Assembly (NCBI GenBank): GCA_027019175.1 | Contig: JALUXB010000064.1 | Coordinates: 1 to 39,589 of the forward strand | Length of the DNA stretch: 39,589 nt | DNA from: Sulfurovum sp. | GTDB taxonomy: Bacteria; Campylobacterota; Campylobacteria; Campylobacterales; Sulfurovaceae | Direction: 5' to 3' | In this document: positions 8,641-16,671 of the stretch, piece after piece | Position numbering within the stretch: position 1 is the first letter of the stretch | How the letters are laid out: the number at the start of each line of letters is the position of its first letter | Notes under the pieces: model-generated | What the model saw: only the letters and a program-made list of their open reading frames with translations | Told to the model about the DNA's origin: nothing | Databases searched by the model: none | Program-made: the position numbers and the translations under genes

Positions 8641-9012
8641 CTAATCTTCAAAAATAATAATATCGTAACTGTTTTTTGCAACCAGTGCTTTAGAGCTATG
8701 CACAGAACCGTTCCGGTTCGCTTTGCTCAGCTCTTCACGCAACTGATCGATATCTGACTGCATCTGGTCGATCTGCTCTTTAAGCTGTAAGATAATATCA
8801 ACACCTGCAAGGTTCACCCCCAGCTGGCGCGTCAGGCGTAAAATAAGCTTCATTCGGTCAATATCGCGCTGTGAGTAAAGACGCATACGCCCCTGTGTCC
8901 GGGACGGTTCTACCAGCCCTTCGCGCTCATACTGGCGAAGCGTCTGCGGATGAATATCAAGCATGGATGCCACTACCGATATAAGATATACGGGTTCATC
9001 ATAACTGTGCAT
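8641..9012 (-). CDS. hspR: HspR, MerR-family heat-shock transcriptional repressor
   Basis: A 123-aa MerR-type regulator. The winged helix-turn-helix occupies about residues 8-75: a VYLISVVASML entry, DIHPQTLRQYEREGLV recognition region and the RMRLYSQRDIDRM wing/helix typical of HspR. A coiled-coil dimerisation helix follows (about 85-112, QLKEQIDQMQSDIDQLREEL), and the tail is basic then hydrophobic. In Campylobacter and Helicobacter, HspR sits in an operon with cbpA and represses chaperone operons, including its own, often with DnaK as corepressor. Here it lies 12 bases after cbpA on the same strand. I could not find a clean HAIR inverted repeat at the cbpA promoter, so autoregulation is inferred from family and context. 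Confidence 0.92.
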   Translation of the reverse strand: MHSYDEPVYLISVVASMLDIHPQTLRQYEREGLVEPSRTQGRMRLYSQRDIDRMKLILRLTRQLGVNLAGVDIILQLKEQIDQMQSDIDQLREELSKANRNGSVHSSKALVAKNSYDIIIFED

Positions 9013-9024
9013 TGTTAGCTCCTT

Positions 9025-9909
9025 TTAGAGTTTCTCTTCACACATTTTTCTCAGCTCAGGATCGAGCGAATCTACATCCGGCAGAACAATGTTTGCTATA
9101 AGATACAGATCACCTTTCAATCCTGTTTTCCTGTCAGGCACACCTTTGCCTTTCAGTCGGAACTTCTGTCCGTTCTTGGTATTTTTCGGTACCTTCAAAG
9201 AGACCTCTTTTTCGGGTGTCTGTACCTGTACTTTTCCGCCAAAGAGCGCAGTTTTCAGAGGTACATCGAACGTTTTATACAGATCGTTGCCTTTACGCTC
9301 ATATTCCGGCGAATCAGCCACTTCTACCTTGATAAGCAAATCGCCGCTCTGTCCACCTGCCTTTTTCCCTTTGCCTCTGACACGGAGGGTTTCTCCGTTT
9401 TTGATACCCGCAGGGATCTTGATGTCGAAACTCTCTCCATTAATGGAAATGTGGTGTTTTCCACCATTTACCGCTACAAGGAACGGTACGGTGATGCGTG
9501 CATGGATATCCAGATCCGGTGCCCGGTATCCGCCGCCGAAACCACCGCCGCTAAATCCGCCAAATCCGCCGCGTGCACTTCCGCCGCCAAATCCGCCGGC
9601 ACCACCGCCGCCGCCGAACATCTGACGCAAAATCTCTTCCAGGTCGACTTCAGCACCCTGTCCGCGTGCAAAGTCCTGGAAGTTCTGACCGCCGAACATC
9701 TGATCACCAAACTGGTCATACTGTGCTTTCTTTTCAGGGTCGCTCAACACTTCATACGCAGCGTTGATCTCTTTGAATTTCTCCTGTGCTTCCGGGTCTT
9801 TGTTGATATCCGGATGATATTTTCTTGCGAGTTTTCGATACGCTTTTTTTATCTCGTCAGCACTCGCACTTTCGCTGACGCCCAATGTTTCATATAGACT
9901 TTTTGACAT
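9025..9909 (-). CDS. cbpA: CbpA-type DnaJ co-chaperone (J domain, no zinc finger)
   Basis: A 294-aa Hsp40. The J domain covers about residues 4-70 with the DnaK-stimulating HPD at 32-34. A Gly/Phe-rich linker (about 98-135, with [12 protein letters not shown]-like runs) follows, then two DnaJ C-terminal beta domains (about 137-290). The CXXCXGXG zinc-finger repeats of true DnaJ are absent, which makes this CbpA rather than DnaJ; 294 aa is the usual CbpA size. It delivers substrates to DnaK and is encoded first in an operon with hspR. The upstream minus-strand promoter (10085-10114) predicts a leader of about 170 bases that contains a large folded repeat (9941-10047), unusual for a heat-shock gene. 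Confidence 0.93.
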   Translation of the reverse strand: MSKSLYETLGVSESASADEIKKAYRKLARKYHPDINKDPEAQEKFKEINAAYEVLSDPEKKAQYDQFGDQMFGGQNFQDFARGQGAEVDLEEILRQMFGGGGGAGGFGGGSARGGFGGFSGGGFGGGYRAPDLDIHARITVPFLVAVNGGKHHISINGESFDIKIPAGIKNGETLRVRGKGKKAGGQSGDLLIKVEVADSPEYERKGNDLYKTFDVPLKTALFGGKVQVQTPEKEVSLKVPKNTKNGQKFRLKGKGVPDRKTGLKGDLYLIANIVLPDVDSLDPELRKMCEEKL

Positions 9910-9940
9910 GGCTTAACCTCTTCCTCTTATCAGATCAATA

Positions 9941-10047
9941 CTCCGCAAAAGGTATTTTATGACAATACGATAAACCTTGCACCCAACCCGAAGGACGGCT
10001 ATGCCGTTTGCAAGGTGCAGGAGTGTTGTCATAAAATACCGCCGGAG
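9941..10047 (-). repeat. constant-core nested-hairpin element, copy 1 (predicted cbpA leader)
   Basis: Outer arms of 15 bases are perfect complements: GGTATTTTATGACAA (9951-9965) and its inverse (10026-10040), extended outward by CTCCG (9941-9945) / CGGAG (10043-10047). Inside, CCTTGCA (9975-9981) pairs with TGCAAGG (10009-10015), and ACGGC/GCCGT (9995-9999/10003-10007) forms a small apical hairpin; on the minus strand a CCTTCGGG segment could form a UUCG-type tetraloop. The 33-base core 9979-10011 recurs at 12729-12761 with only two differences. Orientation is given as minus because both copies lie upstream of minus-strand genes in the same sense. Not a family I can name. Confidence 0.8.
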
Positions 10048-10084
10048 CTAAAGAACTTCTTAATCTAACTTTAATTTTAGACGT

Positions 10085-10114
10085 ATTATATCAGAAAAGT
10101 TTAGTCAATGTCAA
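10085..10114 (-). promoter_or_regulatory. strong sigma70-type promoter of cbpA-hspR
   Basis: On the minus strand, TTGACA (10114-10109) and TATAAT (10090-10085) are both perfect consensus boxes with an 18-base spacer. Transcription should start near 10078, leaving about 170 bases of leader before cbpA. A short palindrome AAGAA-C-TTCTT (10051-10061) lies about 20 bases into the transcript and could be an operator, but it does not match the published HspR HAIR consensus. Confidence 0.75.
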
Positions 10115-10149
10115 TCAACTTTAAGCTTTTTTTTCACTTTTTTTTGCTG

Positions 10150-10179
10150 TTGTAAAAATAGTCCGCTTTTGTGTACAAT
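10150..10179 (+). promoter_or_regulatory. predicted promoter giving a leaderless methyltransferase mRNA
   Basis: TTGTAA (10150-10155) and TACAAT (10174-10179) are 18 bases apart. The first base after the normal 6-7 base gap is about 10186, the A of the ATG start codon. No Shine-Dalgarno sequence precedes this ATG, consistent with a leaderless message. Confidence 0.5.
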
Positions 10180-10185
10180 ACCGCT

Positions 10186-10968
10186 ATGAAAATGATACCC
10201 GTAGAAACCCTCGATCTGCCGGAACTGCAGATATACCAACGTTTTAGAGAGAATGCCTTTGGCAAAGACGGCTCTTTTGTCGCAGACAGCCCCAAAGTAG
10301 TCAAACTCCTCATTGAAGCCGGTGTGGAGGTCAAAAGCATCTTCGCCACACAAAGCTACTATGATGAGAATATAGGGTGGCTTTCCGAGCATAACATTCC
10401 CATAGCCTATGTCGCCCCCAAAGCGGTACTCGAACAGATCGTCGGCCACCGCCTGCACCACAATGTCATGATGCACGCTCTGCGTCCTGCCGAGATACCG
10501 CTTGAAGCGTTGGGCGACCAGATCATCATGCTTGATGAGATCAGCAATTCCGACAATGTCGGAGCCATCGCCCGAAGTGCCGCCGCTCTTGGAGTGAACA
10601 ACTACCTTGTCCCAACCCACGGTCCCCACCCCTACGCCAGACGCGCCGTACGCATCAGCATGGGGCATATCGGCAAACTTCGCTACCACCGCTACAGCGA
10701 CATCAGGGAGACCCTTAAAGCGCTCAGACAGCTTGGCTACCGCATCTTCGCAGCCGAAGTCACTTCAGACTCCACCCCACTCTCGCAGGTCAAAGTACCT
10801 GAAAAATGGGTACTCCTCATGGGACACGAACAGCTTGGCATTGCAGAAGATATTTTGGCACTCTGTGATGAAGTGGTTACCATAGAGATGGAACCGGAGA
10901 TCAAGAGTTTCAATGTGGCGATTGCAGCGTCGATTATGATGTATCAGTTTCAGAGGGTTAAGGGTTAA
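10186..10968 (+). CDS. TrmH/SpoU-family RNA 2'-O-methyltransferase
   Basis: A 260-aa SPOUT enzyme that transfers a methyl group from S-adenosylmethionine to a ribose 2'-OH in rRNA or tRNA. The three family motifs are present: motif 1 around residues 121-132 (NSDNVGAIARSA), motif 2 GHEQLG at 213-218, and motif 3 SFNVAIA at 241-247. An N-terminal substrate-binding domain occupies about residues 10-100. Target cannot be told from sequence; an RlmB- or TrmH-like role is possible. ATG 10186 is chosen over the in-frame GTG 10171, which overlaps the predicted minus-10; ATG 10192 is the alternative. The stop codon TAA (10966-10968) is formed inside the GGGTTAA tandem repeat, so the last residues RVKG are encoded by repeat DNA. 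Confidence 0.88.
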   Translation: MKMIPVETLDLPELQIYQRFRENAFGKDGSFVADSPKVVKLLIEAGVEVKSIFATQSYYDENIGWLSEHNIPIAYVAPKAVLEQIVGHRLHHNVMMHALRPAEIPLEALGDQIIMLDEISNSDNVGAIARSAAALGVNNYLVPTHGPHPYARRAVRISMGHIGKLRYHRYSDIRETLKALRQLGYRIFAAEVTSDSTPLSQVKVPEKWVLLMGHEQLGIAEDILALCDEVVTIEMEPEIKSFNVAIAASIMMYQFQRVKG

Positions 10969-10999
10969 GGGTTAAGGGTTAAGGGTTAAGGGTTAAGGG
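10955..10999 (+). repeat. GGGTTAA heptanucleotide tandem repeat (six units plus GGG)
   Basis: Six perfect GGGTTAA units run from 10955 to 10996 and are followed by GGG. The plus strand therefore carries seven GGG runs separated by TTAA loops, a classic intramolecular G-quadruplex pattern. The first unit and a half are coding and create the methyltransferase stop; the rest is non-coding, between convergent genes. Because the stop falls in the second unit, gain or loss of later units would not change the protein. Confidence 0.95.
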
Positions 11000-11059
11000 A
11001 GTTTTGCATTGTTTGTTTGAAGAGAAGCTTAAAATGTGTCAATACCTTATCATCAATAA

Positions 11060-11083
11060 AAGCTTTGCAAAGCAAAGCTTACC
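11060..11083 (-). repeat. GGTA-headed hairpin repeat, copy 1
   Basis: AAGCTTTGC (11060-11068) and GCAAAGCTT (11072-11080) form a perfect 9-bp stem with a 3-base loop, followed by ACC. Read on the minus strand it is GGT then the palindrome. Its downstream flank (ACCGAAAC) resembles that of two further copies at 38180 and 37482 (ACCACAAC), suggesting a dispersed family. Confidence 0.6.
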
Positions 11084-11096
11084 GAAACTCTTCACT

Positions 11097-11123
11097 GCAC
11101 TAAAAGCAACCGCTTTTTAGTGC
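11097..11123 (-). terminator. hairpin over the purH stop codon
   Basis: GCACTAAAAGC (11097-11107) pairs with GCTTTTTAGTGC (11112-11123) with one bulged T and a 4-base loop. The purH TAA (11117-11119) lies in the stem. No T-run follows on the minus strand, so it may stabilise the 3' end rather than act as a standard terminator. A very similar CACTAAA-type hairpin covers the dapD stop at 38578-38602. Confidence 0.45.
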
Positions 11124-12649
11124 AAGAAGTGTCTTACAGTCGTAAAGTAAAGCGCAATGCCATGCTCGTTGGCAGCTTCGATAACCTCATCGTCACGGAT
11201 GGAGCCGCCCGGTTCGATGATGGCGCTTACACCTGCCTCAGCAGCGGCATCGACTGAGTCACGGAACGGGAAGAAGGCTTCAGATGCCATTGCCGCACCG
11301 GTCACGTCAAGTCCCATCTCTTTGGCTTTTTTGAGTGCGCACTGCGCCGCATCGACACGGCTGGTCATACCCATACCTACGGCGACCATTGCCGAGTCTT
11401 TGACGTAAACGACACAGTTTGACTTGGTAAGACCTGCCACTTTCCATGCAATCTCAAGGTCTTTCATCTCCTGTGGTGTCGCCTCTTTTTTAGACTTGAG
11501 CTGTGCGTTGTGCACTTCGTTGTCACAGATACAGTCGGCATTCTGGAAGACGAAGCCGCCATCGACATGTTTGAAGTCGTACTTGTCGCCTGCCATCACC
11601 AGTTTCTCGCCGCCCTGAGCAAAGAGTTTGATACGCTTTTTCTTCTCGAATACTTCCAGCGCGTCAGGCGTGAAGTCTGCCGCCATGATCACTTCAAGGA
11701 AGATCTCGTTCATCTTCTCGGCCAAAGGCTTATCTACCACACCATTAACCGCTACCACACCGCCAAAGGCAGAGACCGGGTCACATTTGAGCGCTTCTGT
11801 GTAGCTCTCAAGCAGCGTATCTTTGATGGCAAAACCACACGGGTTGCCGTGCTTGACGATACAGACAGCATTCTCATCCCCAAAACTTGAAGCGATCTTG
11901 AGTGCACCGTTGACATCGGTGAGGTTATTGAAGCTTGCTTCGCCTTTGAGCTGTTTGAAATTGTCGCTAAAGAAACCGTCAAACTCATAGAGCGCACCAT
12001 CTTGATGCGGGTTTTCTCCGTAGCGTGTCTGGAAGGCTTTTTTACCTGCAATGAACTGATACTCCCCAAAACCGTTGTTGAAACGTTTGTTCATATAGTT
12101 GGCAATCATGCTGTCATACGCGGCGGTATGCTCAAAGGCTTTGATCATCAAATCACGTCTGAACTCAAAACTGTCCTCACCCTTTTGGAGCGCTTCAAGC
12201 ACAGGAGTATAGTCCGATGCATCAGTAACGATGAGTACATCGTTGAAGTTCTTCGCTGCAGAGCGTACCATTGTCGGCCCACCGATGTCAATGTTTTCAA
12301 TGATCTCATCAAAATCATCGGTACGTTCGATAGTCGCTTTGAACGGATAGAGGTTGACACAGACAAGATCGATGCCCTCAACGCCAAGCTCTTTTGCCTG
12401 TGCCACATGCGCCTCATCACCACGCTTGTGCAGAATACCACCATGTACATACGGGTTGAGCGTCTTCACACGCCCCTCAAAACACTCAGGAAACTTCGTC
12501 ACCTCATCGATCTCGATGATCTTTACACCCGCATCACTTAGCTTCTTGTAGGTACCGCCCGTTGAGATGATCTCCCAACCCAGCTTCTCCAACCCTTTGG
12601 CAAACTCTACAATCCCACTTTTGTCACTCACACTCAATAATGCTCTCAT
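11117..12649 (-). CDS. purH: bifunctional AICAR transformylase / IMP cyclohydrolase
   Basis: Catalyses the last two steps of de novo IMP synthesis: formylation of AICAR with 10-formyl-tetrahydrofolate, then ring closure to IMP. The 510-aa length is normal. The N-terminal IMP cyclohydrolase domain (about residues 1-195) shows [29 protein letters not shown] (53-66) and [16 protein letters not shown]. The AICAR transformylase domain follows, with RYGENPHQ (209-216), the catalytic KHGNPCG (266-272) and the C-terminal [13 protein letters not shown] and [14 protein letters not shown] segments. It lies downstream of purL on the same strand but is separated by 211 bases holding two repeat elements, so co-transcription depends on read-through of those hairpins. 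Confidence 0.97.
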   Translation of the reverse strand: MRALLSVSDKSGIVEFAKGLEKLGWEIISTGGTYKKLSDAGVKIIEIDEVTKFPECFEGRVKTLNPYVHGGILHKRGDEAHVAQAKELGVEGIDLVCVNLYPFKATIERTDDFDEIIENIDIGGPTMVRSAAKNFNDVLIVTDASDYTPVLEALQKGEDSFEFRRDLMIKAFEHTAAYDSMIANYMNKRFNNGFGEYQFIAGKKAFQTRYGENPHQDGALYEFDGFFSDNFKQLKGEASFNNLTDVNGALKIASSFGDENAVCIVKHGNPCGFAIKDTLLESYTEALKCDPVSAFGGVVAVNGVVDKPLAEKMNEIFLEVIMAADFTPDALEVFEKKKRIKLFAQGGEKLVMAGDKYDFKHVDGGFVFQNADCICDNEVHNAQLKSKKEATPQEMKDLEIAWKVAGLTKSNCVVYVKDSAMVAVGMGMTSRVDAAQCALKKAKEMGLDVTGAAMASEAFFPFRDSVDAAAEAGVSAIIEPGGSIRDDEVIEAANEHGIALYFTTVRHFLH

Positions 12650-12682
12650 TTTCTCTCACTTTTTCTAATTTCTAATTGATGC

Positions 12683-12801
12683 CTCTGAATCATTAAACAC
12701 TGAGGTTTCATCCGATGGCGACAAAGGAGCACCCAACCCGAAGGGCGGCTCTGCCGTTTGCGACTGCCAGAGCTATCGGATGAAACCGGACGTTTTCAGA
12801 G
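12683..12801 (-). repeat. constant-core nested-hairpin element, copy 2 (purL-purH gap)
   Basis: Perfect 13-base arms GGTTTCATCCGAT (12704-12716) and its inverse (12775-12787) flank the shared 33-base core 12729-12761. TGGC/GCCA (12716-12719/12766-12769) can extend the stem across a bulge, and CTCTGAA (12683-12689) pairs with TTCAGAG (12795-12801) further out. The apical CGGC-TCT-GCCG hairpin is retained. Arm-to-core spacing (12 and 13 bases) nearly equals that of copy 1 (13 and 14), although arm sequences are unrelated. It lies 33 bases upstream of the purH start at its nearest extended end and 54 bases at the main arm. Confidence 0.8.
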
Positions 12802-12819
12802 AACGCTATTTCCAAATAA

Positions 12820-12841
12820 GGTGCGTGAATACGCACCCTAC
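12820..12841 (-). repeat. REP hairpin, GTAG family
   Basis: GGTGCGT (12820-12826), a GAAT loop and ACGCACC (12831-12837) are followed by CTAC; read on the minus strand this is GTAG plus a 7-bp palindrome, the layout of RAYT-associated REP sequences. It sits 19 bases after the purL stop. Related copies lie at 37530, 37811, 37862, 38282 and 38557. Confidence 0.8.
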
Positions 12842-12860
12842 ATTCACACCATCTTAAACG

Positions 12861-15086
12861 TTACAGGTCTTGTTCAATCGTTCTCGCAAAGGTATTGAAA
12901 TAAATATCTTTGACGCGATCCAGCGGCATCACCACCTCATTGACCTTCACATCTTGACCACCAACATTTCCGATCACCTGGGCTTTGAGACCCAGCTCAT
13001 TTGCCATCGCCATCACCGCATCGAGGTCTTCGATGCTGCCTACTTCAAGCAGGGCACGGCTTTGCGACTCATCGAAGATATCTCTGCTGTTTTTCAGTTC
13101 AAAGTCCACAAAGACACCCTTGTCGCCCACTGCCGCCATCTTGCTCAGTGCTATGGCAATTCCACCAAGGTTAACATCTTTGGCGCTAAGCAGCAGCCCT
13201 TTTTTGTTCGCTTCAATGACCAGTTCCCAAAGTGCAAGCTCTTTTTCATACTCAAAGCTTGGCAGTTTGCCTACTGTCTCTCCGTAGAGCTCTTTGATGT
13301 AGAGCGATCCGCCAAACTCCCCTTTGGTCTCACCGACAAGGATAATGTGTGATCCATCTTTCTGAAACGAAGAAGGCAGTACCTTGTTCTCGTCATCATT
13401 CAGTCCTACCATCGCAATAGCCGGCGTTGGAAATACGGAAACACCGTTGGTCTCGTTGTAGAGTGACACGTTTCCGGAAACTACCGGCGTGTTCAACGCG
13501 CTGCACGCCTCTTTGATCCCCTCACAGCCCTGGGCAAACTGCCACATCACTTCAGGATTTTCAGGGTTACCGTAGTTCAGACAGTCGGTAATCGAAAGTG
13601 GTTTCGCACCTGTCATCGCCACATTTCGCCCTGACTCTACCACCGCCAGTGCCGCACCGCCTTTGGGGTCGATGTAGCAGTAACGCGGGTTACAGTCTGA
13701 GCTCATCGCCAGTGCCTTGCCGTTCTCTTTGACGCGGATAGCTGAAGCATCGAGGCTTCCGGGATGTTTGGTAGTATTGGTCTGTACCATAGAGTCATAC
13801 TGGTTGTAAACCCATGCTTTGTCCACCACTTCGAGTGATGCCAACAGTTTTTCATACGCTTCCTGGTCTGTAACCGGTGCAAAATCATCGACACTCTTGG
13901 CATTGACCTCGTCAAGATATTTTGGTCTCGCCGTTGGTCTGTCCAATATCGGTGCCTCTTCACTCACCGGAGCGATCGGCATATCACACACCTTCTCTCC
14001 ATGCCAGAAGAGTTCCATTCGCTCCGTGTCGGTCACTTCACCGATAACAGCAACATCCAGCTCCCACTTCTCGAAAATATCGATGATCTCCTGCTCACGT
14101 CCCTTTTTGGCACAGATGAGCATACGCTCCTGAGATTCTGAAAGCATGAAGTCATACGGGGTCATTCCCTCTTCACGCGCAGGGACTTTGTCAAGATCCA
14201 TTCTAAGCCCCGCACCGGTTTTACCTGCCATCTCGAACGATGAAGAAGTCAATCCGGCCGCACCCATGTCCTGAATCCCTACAATCGCATCGGTTTTGAA
14301 GAGTTCAAGGCACGCCTCAAGCAGCAGTTTTTCGGTAAAAGGGTCACCCACCTGCACAGTTGGTCTGAGTGACTTGGACTCTTCGGTAAAGGAGTCAGAA
14401 CTCATCACTGCACCACCCAGTCCGTCACGTCCGGTTTTCGAGCCGACATACATGACCGGGTTGCCTACACCCGAAGCGACACCGAGAAAGATCTCATCTG
14501 CCTTCACCAATCCCAGAGAGAAAGCATTGACAAGGATGTTGCCGTTGTAACTCTCATCGAAGCTCACTTCACCGCCGATGGTTGGTACCCCCATACAGTT
14601 ACCATAGCTTCCGATACCGTCAACCACACCGCGTACCAAGTGACGCTGATATTTTGCTGTCTCGTCATTGCCTCTGACCTTACCAAAGCGCAGCGCATTG
14701 AGGTTTGCAACCGGTCTGGCACCCATCGTAAAGATATCACGCAAAATACCGCCCACACCTGTAGCTGCCCCCTGAAACGGCTCGATGTAGCTTGGGTGGT
14801 TGTGGCTCTCCATCTTGAAAACCGCTGCCATACCGTCACCGATATCGATGACACCGGCATTTTCACCCGGTCCCTGAATGACCCATGGCGCTTTGGTAGG
14901 GAAGCCGTTAAGGTATTTCTTGCTCGACTTGTACGAACAGTGCTCCGACCACATCGCAGAGAAGATACCGATCTCGACGATATTCGGGTGGCGTCCGTCA
15001 AGAATGCGAAGGATATCTTCATACTCTTCTTTGGAGAGCTTGTGGCTCTTGAGTACTTCATCTAAATTTTCAACTGGTTGTGACAT
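12861..15086 (-). CDS. purL: phosphoribosylformylglycinamidine synthase subunit PurL (small type)
   Basis: Converts FGAR to FGAM with ATP, using ammonia supplied by a separate PurQ and requiring PurS; neither is in the window. At 741 aa it is the small PurL form, lacking the fused glutaminase of the about 1300-aa enzyme. AIR-synthase-type signatures are visible: [11 protein letters not shown] (45-55), KMESHNHPS (91-99), the [13 protein letters not shown] segment, and in the second half SGNVSLYNE and [14 protein letters not shown] ribosome binding site AAAGGA precedes ATG 15086. The gene starts a minus-strand purine cluster (purL, purH) and is divergent from the dUTPase gene across about 150 bases. 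No PurR-type operator or riboswitch was recognised. Confidence 0.97.
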   Translation of the reverse strand: MSQPVENLDEVLKSHKLSKEEYEDILRILDGRHPNIVEIGIFSAMWSEHCSYKSSKKYLNGFPTKAPWVIQGPGENAGVIDIGDGMAAVFKMESHNHPSYIEPFQGAATGVGGILRDIFTMGARPVANLNALRFGKVRGNDETAKYQRHLVRGVVDGIGSYGNCMGVPTIGGEVSFDESYNGNILVNAFSLGLVKADEIFLGVASGVGNPVMYVGSKTGRDGLGGAVMSSDSFTEESKSLRPTVQVGDPFTEKLLLEACLELFKTDAIVGIQDMGAAGLTSSSFEMAGKTGAGLRMDLDKVPAREEGMTPYDFMLSESQERMLICAKKGREQEIIDIFEKWELDVAVIGEVTDTERMELFWHGEKVCDMPIAPVSEEAPILDRPTARPKYLDEVNAKSVDDFAPVTDQEAYEKLLASLEVVDKAWVYNQYDSMVQTNTTKHPGSLDASAIRVKENGKALAMSSDCNPRYCYIDPKGGAALAVVESGRNVAMTGAKPLSITDCLNYGNPENPEVMWQFAQGCEGIKEACSALNTPVVSGNVSLYNETNGVSVFPTPAIAMVGLNDDENKVLPSSFQKDGSHIILVGETKGEFGGSLYIKELYGETVGKLPSFEYEKELALWELVIEANKKGLLLSAKDVNLGGIAIALSKMAAVGDKGVFVDFELKNSRDIFDESQSRALLEVGSIEDLDAVMAMANELGLKAQVIGNVGGQDVKVNEVVMPLDRVKDIYFNTFARTIEQDL

Positions 15087-15236
15087 AAAGTGTGTCCTTT
15101 GTGAGGGTAGAATAAGGGTACTATTTTACTCAAAATGTGCTAAATATGCGCTTTTCCACCAAGCAGACGATATAGCTGTATGTTTAAGAATACGTGGTAT
15201 CATTATAGACAAAAAGATAACGCCAAAGGCAAAACA

Positions 15237-15914
15237 ATGACTGAGATACTCCAAATGCTCAACCTCCAGCAGCAGCTCAACGACGCTACAAATGGTGAAG
15301 GATGGGAGAACGGCATTACCAAAAACGGCAAGCTGATCGACTGGAAACGCTGCGCCTACCTTGAGTGCGCCGAACTGATCGAGAGCTATCCCTGGAAACA
15401 CTGGAAAAATATCGATGCCAATCCCGATTATGAAAATATCAAAATCGAAGCAGTAGATATCTGGCACTTCATTATGTCACAGGCACTGGCTGACTACAAA
15501 ACGAAAGAGCTTGGTACCATAGAAGCACTGGCAGACAATATCGTCAATCTTCCCAACTTTGATAGGTTCAGGGAAGCAACAGTAACTACGGAAAAAGACA
15601 ACTACGAACAGATTGAAACGGTAGAAGAGATGATGCGTACCCTGCTCTGCGGCGGATCGACCGAAAAACTGGTCATGCAGTTTATCGATGTTGCCATGCA
15701 GTCAGGACTTAACCTCGACAGCCTTTACAAACTCTATATCGGCAAAAACATCCTCAACCAGTTCAGACAGGATCACGGCTATAAAGAGGGAAGTTATATC
15801 AAAGAGTGGAACGGTGAAGAGGACAATGTGACAATGCAGCGTATTCTCGACCATACACCGCAGATATCACCGGAGGAATTATACCGGAAACTGGAAGAGG
15901 CATATCCTGAATAA
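15237..15914 (+). CDS. dut: dimeric dUTPase (all-alpha NTP pyrophosphatase)
   Basis: Hydrolyses dUTP to dUMP and pyrophosphate, keeping uracil out of DNA and feeding thymidylate synthesis. The 225-aa protein fits the dimeric, MazG-related dUTPase of Campylobacter and kinetoplastids rather than the trimeric Dut. Metal-binding acidic motifs are visible: E43-C-A-E46 in YLECAELIES and E71-A-V-D74 in EAVDIWHF, preceded by DWKRCAYLE and followed by a second helical bundle with YKLYIGKNILNQFRQDHGYKEG. ATG 15237 is chosen over an in-frame ATG at 15180 because the family begins close to the MTEILQMLNLQQ helix and AAAGG lies 7-8 bases upstream. It is convergent with the next lipoprotein gene. Confidence 0.9.
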   Translation: MTEILQMLNLQQQLNDATNGEGWENGITKNGKLIDWKRCAYLECAELIESYPWKHWKNIDANPDYENIKIEAVDIWHFIMSQALADYKTKELGTIEALADNIVNLPNFDRFREATVTTEKDNYEQIETVEEMMRTLLCGGSTEKLVMQFIDVAMQSGLNLDSLYKLYIGKNILNQFRQDHGYKEGSYIKEWNGEEDNVTMQRILDHTPQISPEELYRKLEEAYPE

Positions 15915-15918
15915 GCGA

Positions 15919-15956
15919 GTGGCGCAAAACAGTTGCCACCCCGCACATAATGCGGG
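15919..15956. terminator. two adjacent hairpins between convergent genes
   Basis: GTGGC (15919-15923) pairs with GCCAC (15935-15939), and CCCGCA (15940-15945) pairs with TGCGGG (15951-15956). They occupy most of the 64-base gap between the convergent dUTPase and lipoprotein genes and probably end transcription from both sides. Neither has a proper T-run, so the call rests on position and stem strength. Confidence 0.45.
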
Positions 15957-15978
15957 ATCTTAACGTGGTCAGCCAACC

Positions 15979-16620
15979 TTAGTACATACTCCCTACAAGA
16001 TCTTTCTTGACTACCTGATTGCCTTTAACCGTTACAAGAGTTGCAATACGGATATTCTTTGGTACATCATAACCACACTCCGTACCGCACTTGACTGTAC
16101 CGATCAGGTAATAGCTGCCGCTTGGTACACCGTAGAAGGCGAAATTTCCGTTGGCATCGGAAGAGGTAAAGCGCAGATAGTTGAAGAGTCTGTCATCTGC
16201 CTTTTGCATCTTGTGACCGCCGATATAACTTTCGCGGTACCATTGGTCTGAATAACTTGTTTTGGGGTTGAGGTAGAGTCTTGTACCCTTTCCTAGGATT
16301 TTCTGACCGCCGCCGTCACTAACATAGATCTGCCCTTTGATCGTACCCTTTCCGGTTCTGGCCAGTTTGGCATATTCGGAAACAGGAAATGCAATGCGTG
16401 CTACTTTCTGTGACCCTTCATTGAGTACCGCACCGCTTTCAGTCATATTGTCATCAAGATCAGAGATATCGATATTTTCTTCATCTTCAGCACTTGAACC
16501 GTTATCCTGTCCATAGCCGCTTTGGTCGCCCGGAAGTACCGGCAGATTTCTCTCAACACAACCGGAGAGAAATAACACTGCGGTCAGTGCTATCAAGAGA
16601 GTTGTTAATGTTTTTTTCAT
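15979..16620 (-). CDS. hypothetical lipoprotein with a beta-sandwich-like C-terminal domain, 213 aa
   Basis: The lipobox FLSGC places the lipidated cysteine near residue 21. An acidic, Gly/Asp/Glu-rich linker (about 30-60, with SSAEDEENIDISDLDD) is followed by a domain beginning GTIKGQIYV and containing a SSDANGNFAFYGVPSGSYYLIGT segment. That last pattern resembles carboxypeptidase-regulatory-like (CarboxypepD_reg) beta-sandwich repeats found in surface proteins. Two cysteines (KCGTECGY) may form a disulfide. RBS AGAAGGAA and a TATAAT at 16646-16651 precede it, so it seems independently transcribed. Specific function unknown. Confidence 0.8.
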   Translation of the reverse strand: MKKTLTTLLIALTAVLFLSGCVERNLPVLPGDQSGYGQDNGSSAEDEENIDISDLDDNMTESGAVLNEGSQKVARIAFPVSEYAKLARTGKGTIKGQIYVSDGGGQKILGKGTRLYLNPKTSYSDQWYRESYIGGHKMQKADDRLFNYLRFTSSDANGNFAFYGVPSGSYYLIGTVKCGTECGYDVPKNIRIATLVTVKGNQVVKKDLVGSMY

Positions 16621-16645
16621 GCTTATTTCCTTCTTTGGTTTTGGT

Positions 16646-16651
16646 ATTATA
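16646..16651 (-). promoter_or_regulatory. minus-10 box for the 213-aa lipoprotein gene
   Basis: A perfect TATAAT on the minus strand, preceded by GTG, lies 26 bases upstream of the lipoprotein ATG (16620) in the 51-base gap after the Sel1 gene. I see no good minus-35 at the expected distance, so the call rests on the minus-10 and the placement. Confidence 0.45.
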
Positions 16652-16671
16652 CACTATTGGCCGCTGAAACA

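Noticed and set aside
10051-10114. HspR operator (HAIR, CTTGAGT-N7-ACTCAAG) at the cbpA promoter
   Set aside because: I looked for CTTGAGT and its inverse and found none; the AAGAA-C-TTCTT palindrome is too short and different to call.
10955-10999. Telomere-like repeat as evidence of a linear replicon or eukaryotic contamination
   Set aside because: Only six units, internal, between ordinary bacterial genes, and the unit GGGTTAA is not a standard telomere repeat. Simple slippage explains it.
9941-12801. attC or integron cassette sites
   Set aside because: The arms do not carry RYYYAAC/GTTRRRY core sites, the conserved part is apical rather than terminal, and no integrase is present.
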